From: a virus
DNA length: 30,991 nt
Direction: 5' to 3' (one strand)
IMG/VR virus record: IMGVR_UViG_3300020317_000006
Location: 1-30,991 of that record
The notes beneath the pieces were generated by a model that worked only from the letters and a program-made list of their open reading frames with translations, was not told the origin of the DNA and did no database searches. Positions 18,619 to 26,868 of this stretch are shown piece after piece; position 1 is the first letter of the stretch; the number at the start of each line of letters is the position of its first letter. Both the position numbers and the translations under genes were made by a program.

Positions 18619-20403
18619 ATGGCAGAGCGTAGTGTCAGAACGCGTCGCGCCAACATGCAGCTATACACGCCGCAAGAAGTGGCAGCGCCGGCTCAAGCTA
18701 TCGCGCGCGGGATGGGTCAGCTTTCCAATTCCATGGACCGCATGTCGAAATTCTTCGCTGAAAAAGCCAGTATGGAAGCCGAAATTGAAGGACAGCAATA
18801 TGGCGCGCGAAACGCCCCGACGGCGGAGCAACTCCAAGATGCCTTCCAAAGCGGCGAAGAGCTTGAGCTGCCTGGCGGTTTTGGCACTGTGTTTGACCGC
18901 GCGGCCCGTAAGGCTGCTCTGGATATCACACAGACAGAGATTGAATTTGAAGCGCGTAAACGCATCAACGAAATTATCACAACTGCCACGATTAACGGCA
19001 CAAATCCCTCGACCATGCTAGATGACATCGACGCTGTAACCCACGGTTTCGCGGCTACTTTCGATGACAATAGCCCAGGCATAGCTCGAAAGCTTCGGGC
19101 CGGTTTGAGCATCTTCGCCAATAGCAAGATGGCCTCTTACGAAAACAGCTACATAGCTGACCAAAAAGCCAAATCGAAATCCCAATTCGTTTCAACGCTT
19201 TTAGGGACGCTGGAAGGTTTAAGCAAAATAATAGAGTTTGGAATTGAGACGAAAGAGACTGACCCTGCAACAGGTCTGAAAATCTACAGGCCTTTAACCC
19301 CATCGGACTTTGTAAATTTAAAGCTGGGCGAGATTGAAAACGGGCGGCGGAAGGGCTTTGCGCCGTCGCAACTAACCACCATTGGCAATATGTTCGACGC
19401 GGGGATTGTTGAATCAGCTAATCGCGTTTTGATTGATAACGTATTAATGGGCGAATCTCCAAGGCTCGATATTATGTCCATAGGTAAAGGCCAGGTAAAT
19501 AATCTCGACATTGCAGCGCAAAACGCTGTCGCCACATTGCGGGGTCAAAACCTGTCGTTTAATGACATCGCCAAGGAGTTGCAGGACCGCCGAATAGACG
19601 AGATTAGATACCTAGAACAAGAGAACGCCGACATGGATGCACGCACCGAAGTAGTTGAGGCTGACCTCACTGCCGAAGCGATTGGATTTATGATTGCAAA
19701 CGACCCCGAGAATGCGCGCTTTTCTATAGACAAGATAAGCCTTACAGACCGAGAAAAAGCAATGGAACTTACAATAAAGCTCCTGGAAGCAGGAGGCGCA
19801 CCGTTAGTTAGTAACCCAGACTCGATTGATTATTTAGAGGGTCTGCACTCAAACATATCGTATCCTGATTATATTGAACACTATAAAGATTTAAGTCTGA
19901 AAGACCGGAAGACATATTACAATAAAGCAGAAACGTATCAAGATGACGATGTTAAAACAGCTTTAAAAATTATGCAGGGCCAGTTGTCGTTGCCGGCTAA
20001 CATTGAAGCTATAAGTGACGCCGACCCCAATTTTGCAAAGGTTCAAATCTTTCGCCAGTTATCCGGTCTGCTAGCCGCAGAAGCAGCATCAGCCAAGTCT
20101 CTCAACGTAGACATTGACCCGACTGAGGTGGCCATGCGGCTCCTGAAAGGCGTAGGTGAAAATATAGTTGAAGCCGAGAAACAAATGAAAATTACATCGG
20201 GTAATCAGATTATTAGCAATCTTCGCGACAAGGGCGGTTATGAACTGGATGACCTCCAGTTCGGTGAAGCCATTGTGATTGTGAAACGGCTCCGTGCTGC
20301 CAAAGCAGCTCGGAATGACCGTGCCATCCCAGAAGGTCTTTTAGGCGTGACAGTGCTTTATTATGACATTTACTTACAATCTCTTAAAAGGGCGATGGAA
20401 TAA
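18619..20403 (+). CDS. Virion ejection protein (gp15-like position)
   Basis: A 594-residue protein, largely helical. The N-terminal half has long heptad-like stretches (AIARGMGQLSNSMDRMSKFF, AEKASMEAEIEGQQYGARNA), a repeat of small helices with DITQTEIEFEARKRINEI, and several conserved-looking D/N turns. No enzyme motif was seen. Its place between the gp14-like protein and two giant virion proteins corresponds to T7 gene 15, an inner-core protein ejected into the cell. GGAGG lies about 9 bases before the ATG. The assignment is by order and helical character, not by a strong motif. Confidence 0.6.
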   Translation: MAERSVRTRRANMQLYTPQEVAAPAQAIARGMGQLSNSMDRMSKFFAEKASMEAEIEGQQYGARNAPTAEQLQDAFQSGEELELPGGFGTVFDRAARKAALDITQTEIEFEARKRINEIITTATINGTNPSTMLDDIDAVTHGFAATFDDNSPGIARKLRAGLSIFANSKMASYENSYIADQKAKSKSQFVSTLLGTLEGLSKIIEFGIETKETDPATGLKIYRPLTPSDFVNLKLGEIENGRRKGFAPSQLTTIGNMFDAGIVESANRVLIDNVLMGESPRLDIMSIGKGQVNNLDIAAQNAVATLRGQNLSFNDIAKELQDRRIDEIRYLEQENADMDARTEVVEADLTAEAIGFMIANDPENARFSIDKISLTDREKAMELTIKLLEAGGAPLVSNPDSIDYLEGLHSNISYPDYIEHYKDLSLKDRKTYYNKAETYQDDDVKTALKIMQGQLSLPANIEAISDADPNFAKVQIFRQLSGLLAAEAASAKSLNVDIDPTEVAMRLLKGVGENIVEAEKQMKITSGNQIISNLRDKGGYELDDLQFGEAIVIVKRLRAAKAARNDRAIPEGLLGVTVLYYDIYLQSLKRAME

Positions 20404-23400
20404 TGGACTTGATGGAAGCAGCGCGCAAATCCCATGAGCTTCGCCGATCCGGTATGCACGATGTTGTCTTCCGCGACGGCGGTCTCCATGTTGAGGATTC
20501 ATCGGAAGTGGCTAGAACCGAAGTTAATTTAGACGCGGTGTTCGCTTCAGCCCAAAGGCCTAACAGCTTACCTTTTCCAATGCCGACTGAAAAGAATATC
20601 TTTCCCCCCGATAAAAAAGATTTTAGGGAAGATATAACGAACCCCTTCCCAGGCGTTGCAAGGGGTGTCGGTAGGGTCATAGGCGGTACCGTACAGGACA
20701 CCATCACTAACACACTTAGCCTCGTCGACGATGTCGGGGATGCTATAGACGACGTACCGTTTGGAGCATTTATAAGCAGATTTACACCTGGCCTGGATAT
20801 GCTTCAGCGGCTGCGTGATGGCTCTCAGACAAGAAGCGGAGCGTCACTGGACGAAGCATTCAACCAAGATCTAGAAGCGCTTGGCATTCGCATTCCAGAT
20901 AGCGATGGCACCGTAGAAACTCTTGCCCGTGGCCTGATGACATTCGGGGCTGGCATGGCCATTGCTCCAGTGCGCGGTGCCAGTTATCTAAATACGATGC
21001 TTCGCGGCGGGTTTGCTGATGCTCTGTTCGATCCAGAAGAAGGCAACCTATCCACGCTCTTGCGTGACTTAGGCTTAGATAACGCTGTATTGGAATACTT
21101 AGACAGTGCCGTTGACGAAGACGCACCCGCCGCCGAGCGGCTAAAGTCTCGGCTCATAAATGCTTTTGAGGGCGGCATTGCTGGCGCTGCAGTGGACATA
21201 ATAGTAAAAGGTTTCCGTATTGCCAAATCCAATAAAGGATTTAGTGGAGCCATTCGTGATAAATTAATCAGCATGGGCGAGTCTGCGGACGCCAGAATAG
21301 ATGCCAGAGACCCGAAAAACACTCTCAGCTCTGGCATGGACCCGACACTTATTACTGACCCAATGATTTCAGCGGCTGGCAGGGTGGCGGCAAGAACAAA
21401 TAATACCGGCGTCCGCTCTGAAGGTGGCTTGCCTATTGTGCAAGGAAAGGGAGACGAAAATCTCAGGCTGCACCGTCAGCGCCTCTTAGCGGCGGTGGAA
21501 GAGGGCAAGGCGTACCCAGGCGCACCCCAGAACCCTAGAACAGTTATCAAAGCACCAGAAGGCTCTAATTTGCCTGACATGGTTGTAGGCGCTGTTGAGC
21601 CAGGTGATTGGCAAACTCGCATTGAAAGTTCTATGTCAAAAGAGGAAATTGCCAAAGCGGCTGACTGGTACAAAGTGGTTTTTGGAGAGTTTAAAACTCA
21701 GGCTGACGGCAACCCAGAAGAAATTGCCCGTTTAACTGACGCTTGGTTCGCTGGCCAACAAAACTCTAGCCCCACTCAAACGCTCAATGACGTTCTGTTT
21801 GTTTACGAACAAATTAAACGCGGAGTGCCAAAAAATGAGTTGAAAGGGAAAGGTCTGCCATCCGCAAACAAAATTGTTATAGATATTCTCACTGACTCAA
21901 CTATTGAAGGAGGCGCGGGGCAAAAGATTTCCGACTTCCTTGACAGTGGATACGGAAAGAATGTTCGCGCAATTATGGGAAATAACCCAGAGGGCGGGTC
22001 GCCATTCGTAGTTGATATACATACTGCCCGTGACACTGGCTTAGTTGATCAAAAGTTCGTTAACCATCTTACGCGCTTGGGCTACGATGTCCCAGAAGGC
22101 TTAATTCTGGATGTAGGCGGTGGCGGCATTAAGGGGCCACAATACGAAAACAGAGCATTGTTTGGCCTACAACTTACGGAAAACCTCAACGATCAGAATT
22201 GGATGGGACGCTCTGATTGGGAGCCGGCAGAAATACAAGCAATTGGCTGGATGCAGCTTTCTGGCATGACCGGAGGGTCTAATACTGGCGGGGATGTTGT
22301 GGACGCATTTACACGCAATACACGTCGCATCTCAATGGAGGTGGATCCTGGGGCTGGTTCGCCATGGGCAGACAAGTTCGGAAATGACTTCGGCAACCTA
22401 CCTCTGCCAGCCCGTCGCGCAATAAACGATGAGGTCACTGCAAGGGCTATCGATCTGGTCAATAAGCAGACAGGCATTACGCTTGGCTCAAATGTTCACG
22501 GCACCGGCGGGTGGGAGTTATTTCAGAACCCATCAACCGTGCAACAAGCTATTGCGTCTAAAGATACAGCAATCGAAGCTGGCGCACGTCTAGGCTATCT
22601 TCTCCAACAAACAGAGGTTTGGGTGAATGCACCGAAAGCTATAACTAAAACCCCTAAGAATTTTTCCATTGATATTGTGGAATTAGAAGGGGAAACTTTG
22701 CGAGATGGTGACCGCCTTACTGAGCTTTTTAATGCAATTATATCAGAAGAGCCAAACGAATTGTTTCGAGGCTATCAGCCAATCGTTGTAGATGGGAAAC
22801 CTGGTATTAGAATACTAATTACAAATGATGCCGTTAAGGCTAGCCCACTGACAAAGGCTCAAGCAGTGGCATACATCCAAGAATTTGCGAATGGTAAGTT
22901 AGGTGAAATCACAGGTAGATTGAACTTTGATGCAGAGGTTGATATCATGGAGGCAGATCTAACTCAGATCCGTAATGATTGGACAAAGGATAAAACAGGT
23001 GGCGGTTACCAAAGTTACTTTAGTGGACAGTCCGGAAAAGATGCGTCCTCAGAAATCTCCATCGATGGAGTACTCGATACTGATGGGCGCGAACTTGAAG
23101 AACTCTTCGAGCGACGCATCCGCGAAGCCCAAGAAAACCAAGGAGGATCCAGCTCTGTAGCTGTTGACGCCTCTAGCGATGGAGGCGCAACAGATATTCC
23201 ATTATTTCAAAACTATGATGATGCCGTAAGCGCTCAGAATGCAGAGCTATCGCGTTTAGCGCCTTCCACAATAGATGCCCAAACAGGAACTTCCATCGAC
23301 AGCAGTTCGATTGATGTGGTAAATGGTGCTAAAAAAGCCGGAGATGGAAAATTGTCTAGCAAAGCACAAGATGCTGCCAATAAATTGTCAAAACAATTTG

Positions 23401-23858
23401 GCGTTAATTTCGAAGTGTCAAATCATCCAACGTCATATGGCAATAGTACCTACGTTTCTGGCCGCATTGCTGGCCCTAAAGGCACTTTTGTTGATGTTGG
23501 CTTTAGACTGTCAGATCATGGTACGGGTGATAAACGAAAAGCCACAGATGACTTTTTAACCATAATTGACGGCGGTGAAGTGACCTCAGAAACTCTTGTT
23601 GCTGAAGTCCAAGGACAGCTTGATAGAGCATTGCCAGAAATGCAGAAAGTGTCTGATGACCGTGGAGCAAAAGCAATCGCTCAAGCGGATGCTTTAAGCC
23701 GTTGGTCTGAATTGTCAGGGGATATGCGCGGAGAAATTGCTGTTAAATTTAAGGAAATGAGACCAGGTTACGCCAATAGTGTCCCTTGGAAGAAATTAAC
23801 TAAACAACAAAAGGCTGACTTTGCAGCACGAGAAGATTTGCTTGGAGGAGGCGCATAA
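20403..23858 (+). CDS. Large internal virion (ejection) protein
   Basis: An 1151-residue multi-domain protein. The N-terminal 130 residues are polar; residues about 95-290 include Gly/Ala-rich helices (GVARGVGRVIGGTVQDTITN, AFEGGIAGAAVDIIVKG) like those in phage proteins that meet membranes. A segment at about 500-640 (SDFLDSGYGKNVRAIMGNNP, FVVDIHTARDTGLVD, WEPAEIQAIGWMQLSG) resembles a DUF7178-type domain of large virion proteins. The C-terminal third is AT-richer (about 41% GC in sampled lines against about 53% earlier) and may be a swapped module. No lytic transglycosylase motif was seen. The start overlaps the previous stop (TAATG). Confidence 0.62.
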   Translation: MDLMEAARKSHELRRSGMHDVVFRDGGLHVEDSSEVARTEVNLDAVFASAQRPNSLPFPMPTEKNIFPPDKKDFREDITNPFPGVARGVGRVIGGTVQDTITNTLSLVDDVGDAIDDVPFGAFISRFTPGLDMLQRLRDGSQTRSGASLDEAFNQDLEALGIRIPDSDGTVETLARGLMTFGAGMAIAPVRGASYLNTMLRGGFADALFDPEEGNLSTLLRDLGLDNAVLEYLDSAVDEDAPAAERLKSRLINAFEGGIAGAAVDIIVKGFRIAKSNKGFSGAIRDKLISMGESADARIDARDPKNTLSSGMDPTLITDPMISAAGRVAARTNNTGVRSEGGLPIVQGKGDENLRLHRQRLLAAVEEGKAYPGAPQNPRTVIKAPEGSNLPDMVVGAVEPGDWQTRIESSMSKEEIAKAADWYKVVFGEFKTQADGNPEEIARLTDAWFAGQQNSSPTQTLNDVLFVYEQIKRGVPKNELKGKGLPSANKIVIDILTDSTIEGGAGQKISDFLDSGYGKNVRAIMGNNPEGGSPFVVDIHTARDTGLVDQKFVNHLTRLGYDVPEGLILDVGGGGIKGPQYENRALFGLQLTENLNDQNWMGRSDWEPAEIQAIGWMQLSGMTGGSNTGGDVVDAFTRNTRRISMEVDPGAGSPWADKFGNDFGNLPLPARRAINDEVTARAIDLVNKQTGITLGSNVHGTGGWELFQNPSTVQQAIASKDTAIEAGARLGYLLQQTEVWVNAPKAITKTPKNFSIDIVELEGETLRDGDRLTELFNAIISEEPNELFRGYQPIVVDGKPGIRILITNDAVKASPLTKAQAVAYIQEFANGKLGEITGRLNFDAEVDIMEADLTQIRNDWTKDKTGGGYQSYFSGQSGKDASSEISIDGVLDTDGRELEELFERRIREAQENQGGSSSVAVDASSDGGATDIPLFQNYDDAVSAQNAELSRLAPSTIDAQTGTSIDSSSIDVVNGAKKAGDGKLSSKAQDAANKLSKQFGVNFEVSNHPTSYGNSTYVSGRIAGPKGTFVDVGFRLSDHGTGDKRKATDDFLTIIDGGEVTSETLVAEVQGQLDRALPEMQKVSDDRGAKAIAQADALSRWSELSGDMRGEIAVKFKEMRPGYANSVPWKKLTKQQKADFAAREDLLGGGA

Positions 23859-26821
23859 TGAGTTTTTTAAAAGAACTAGCAAAGGCCGGCCTCAAAGCCG
23901 CTGACACAAAAATAAGCAAAATAGTGAAAGGTGCCGAGCAACGGTCATATGGCACTCAGATGCCTAGCGACGATGTTACGCCAGGCCCAGGGGGGAGCAT
24001 TGTAATTAAGGCGGCGGAAGACGACGATTTGATGGCTCTTAATAAAGCGCTGGAGGAAGGCGGTTTCCAAGGCGGTCTAAACATGGGTCGCATAGGTGAA
24101 ATATTCGAAAACAAATCAAGTGATTTTATTGGCCCACGTCCCGATAGTGGCGAAGCTGGCGGTTTTGATCTGGCAACAATTTTACAGAATGTTAAGGAAA
24201 ACAATGTAGAGCTGTTTAACCACCTTCGCCGAAAAAAGCAATCTATGGAAACCCTCATGGCGATTGCCGAGCAAACTGGCTTTGAGCAAATCGTATACAA
24301 AATGCTAGGCCGAAAGCCTGGCGAGGTAATGCCAGCAGAAGACGTGCTGGGTGGTTTGGTCGCCCTCATAAAATTAAGCAAGGAAATGGAGTTTGGGGCG
24401 CGCAAGGCGCTTAATATGTCGGCGTATCTGCCCGAGCAAAAGGCTGCAAAAGAAGAAGCTTTTAAGAAACTAAAGATCATGGCTACCATTCAATCAAACC
24501 TCGCCGCACAGGTGTCGGGTAACGTCTCAGAATACGGGCGTGGCCTAGCCGTGATATCCTCCGCACAAAAACTTAAAGGCTTAGACCTTACAGCCTATGC
24601 GGACAATCTAAACAACTTTATCAATGAGATGGATGACGGCCTGATTGACTTCCATCTTCTCTCTTTCTTGAGAATGGACTCGCCAGCCGCCAAGGCTAAG
24701 TATGCTACGAAGGGTTGGGGCGCAAAGACTTACGATTTTGCAATGGAGAATTATATAAACGCATTACTCTCTGCGCCTAGCACGCACATGGTAAACATGG
24801 CTGGCAACGCAACATTTCAGTTTCTCTCACTGGGTGAGCGCGGTTTGGCGGGGGCTATCGGTGGCGTCCGCACGATGGGCGGCTTGCGTGGGGAGGTGGG
24901 CGACCGACGTTACATGGGTGAGGCTGCCGCAGAGGCCCACGGGCTTATGATGGCGCAGAAAGATGCGCTGGTTCTTATGTCGAAAACAATGGTCACTGGC
25001 GAGTCACCGGACATGGTTAATAAGATCGACCTCCGCGAGACGCGCGCATTGGGCAGCACCGATAACCTACTTGATGTTGCGAAGGGCATAAACCAGGGTG
25101 ACTACACCAAATCAGCCATCGACCTTTTGGGCATAGCCACACGAATGCCAGGTCGCTTCTTGGCTACGGAGGATGAATATTTTAAGGTCATTTCTAGGCG
25201 TCGGGTCCTTTATCGTGAGGCGCATAGGGCGGGGCAGATAGCATTTACCAGCGCGCGTAAATCAGGGATGTCTAGGGAAAAGGCAACGGAATTATCTAAG
25301 GCTGAATATTTACGCATTATTCTAGATACACCGGATGACATAGATAAAATGATGGGAGCAGAAGCTAGAAAGCTGACGTTCCAAGGCGCGCCAGAGGGCT
25401 TCTTCGGCCAAATGGGTCCAGCAATCCAAGGCGTCCCTGGCATGAAAGTGGTTGTGCCATTCTACAACACGCCCACCAATGTTATAAACGAGGCAATCGA
25501 CCGGACCATTAACTGGTCTCCGGTCTATCGGGGGATTAAACAATCAGGTCTCCCAGGGACAAAATTTATGCCATCCCTTCCAGAACTTATAGGGGGTAAT
25601 ACACCTGTGTCGGGCGTCGAATTTGATGATGCCCTATCCAAGCTAGCGCTCGGCAACTTTATTGCTTTGTCTATGTACGCTTTGGCCAACGGTGATTACG
25701 GCGACGATATAATTTTTACTGGCAGTGGCCCAGAAGACTTTAGTACCAACATTAACATAATGGGCGGCGCTAATGTGCCGAAATATTCAATCGGCATCAA
25801 GCGAGACGATGGCGAATACGATTTCACGTCGTTATCAAGGTTTGACCCGCTATCAGCCATGGTAGTCATGGGCATAGATATGGCCGAATACATGAGATAC
25901 GAAGACGACCCGAATGCCGTCTATGCAATGATTAAAGCCTACACGCTGGGTGCGGCAGAATACGTTCAAAGTCTGCCATTATTGCAGGGACTGTCAGAAC
26001 TTGTTGCCGCCGCCGGCGGTAGATACCAAACAAAAGAAGACCTTGGCACCCGCATGGCGAAGTGGCTTGGAACTCAGACCGCCAGCGTCGGCACTAACGT
26101 AATTGGCAACGTGGACCGAGCTTTGTTCGGGTTGCCCAGTTATGCCGTCGATACCCTATCGGGCGGGAAATATCAATTAATCGGTCAAACCAGTTTTTAT
26201 GCGACGATGGAGCGCCTCAATAATCCTAATATGAGTAATACGATGCTACCACCAGGCAGAGACCCGATTTCCGGCACCTTATACACTCAAGCACCGGCAT
26301 TCATGCAGGGATTTTATCTCGCGCTGCAAGATGCTAAGTCTCGAAACCCTGATTTTTCTCCAGAGTTACCACAGAAAATAAGCTTTTGGGGTGACCTAAA
26401 GAAGTCTGGAACTGGGCAAGTACGTGAAATGTTTAGTCCTTTCAGGATTCAGACAGGTGGATATACCCAGCTAGATGAAGAACTAATACGTCTGAGTGAG
26501 ATTGGCGCCGGTTCGTTTGGCTTTCACAGCCAGAGGGTAAACACCACATTGCTTAACGGAGTACAATACAACGATTTCGTCACAGCCGTTAATACCGTAG
26601 ACGGAAAAGGCCGGATGTTGGGTGACCTCGGATACAATCCAGACGACGCACTTCTACCCGCTTTAGACGACGAAATGAAAACACTGGAATATTCATTGCT
26701 ACCGACAGATGAGGACAGGTTTGACGCATTGAATACAGTCCTCGGTGAACGACGTAGGGGCGCAAGGAAATTTATGGTCTTGAGCGACCCGCAACTTAAT
26801 CTACTAGACATGGCGCAGTGA
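23858..26821 (+). CDS. Large internal virion (ejection) protein, second
   Basis: A 987-residue protein. Helical throughout, it carries a stretch common in phage ejection proteins, NYINALLSAPSTHMVNMAGN (about residues 297-316), with flanking hydrophobic segments (FQFLSLGERGLAGAIGGVRT; ALSKLALGNFIALSMYALAN near 600). A further conserved-looking block is VPGMKVVVPFYNTPTNVINE (about 525-544). These fit a protein forming a trans-envelope conduit, like T7 gp16, though no transglycosylase residues are visible. GGAGGAGG lies about 7 bases upstream of the ATG, which overlaps the previous stop. It ends the ejection block; 47 bases separate it from the fibre gene. Confidence 0.65.
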   Translation: MSFLKELAKAGLKAADTKISKIVKGAEQRSYGTQMPSDDVTPGPGGSIVIKAAEDDDLMALNKALEEGGFQGGLNMGRIGEIFENKSSDFIGPRPDSGEAGGFDLATILQNVKENNVELFNHLRRKKQSMETLMAIAEQTGFEQIVYKMLGRKPGEVMPAEDVLGGLVALIKLSKEMEFGARKALNMSAYLPEQKAAKEEAFKKLKIMATIQSNLAAQVSGNVSEYGRGLAVISSAQKLKGLDLTAYADNLNNFINEMDDGLIDFHLLSFLRMDSPAAKAKYATKGWGAKTYDFAMENYINALLSAPSTHMVNMAGNATFQFLSLGERGLAGAIGGVRTMGGLRGEVGDRRYMGEAAAEAHGLMMAQKDALVLMSKTMVTGESPDMVNKIDLRETRALGSTDNLLDVAKGINQGDYTKSAIDLLGIATRMPGRFLATEDEYFKVISRRRVLYREAHRAGQIAFTSARKSGMSREKATELSKAEYLRIILDTPDDIDKMMGAEARKLTFQGAPEGFFGQMGPAIQGVPGMKVVVPFYNTPTNVINEAIDRTINWSPVYRGIKQSGLPGTKFMPSLPELIGGNTPVSGVEFDDALSKLALGNFIALSMYALANGDYGDDIIFTGSGPEDFSTNINIMGGANVPKYSIGIKRDDGEYDFTSLSRFDPLSAMVVMGIDMAEYMRYEDDPNAVYAMIKAYTLGAAEYVQSLPLLQGLSELVAAAGGRYQTKEDLGTRMAKWLGTQTASVGTNVIGNVDRALFGLPSYAVDTLSGGKYQLIGQTSFYATMERLNNPNMSNTMLPPGRDPISGTLYTQAPAFMQGFYLALQDAKSRNPDFSPELPQKISFWGDLKKSGTGQVREMFSPFRIQTGGYTQLDEELIRLSEIGAGSFGFHSQRVNTTLLNGVQYNDFVTAVNTVDGKGRMLGDLGYNPDDALLPALDDEMKTLEYSLLPTDEDRFDALNTVLGERRRGARKFMVLSDPQLNLLDMAQ

Positions 26822-26868
26822 CAAAAATGTATTTAAAGTGTACAAAGACTACAGGTAAGGATTGGTAA

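Noticed and set aside
23956-24489. A 177-codon minus-strand frame in the second ejection-protein gene
   Set aside because: No motif and no ribosome site; it mirrors the coding periodicity of the large plus-strand gene.
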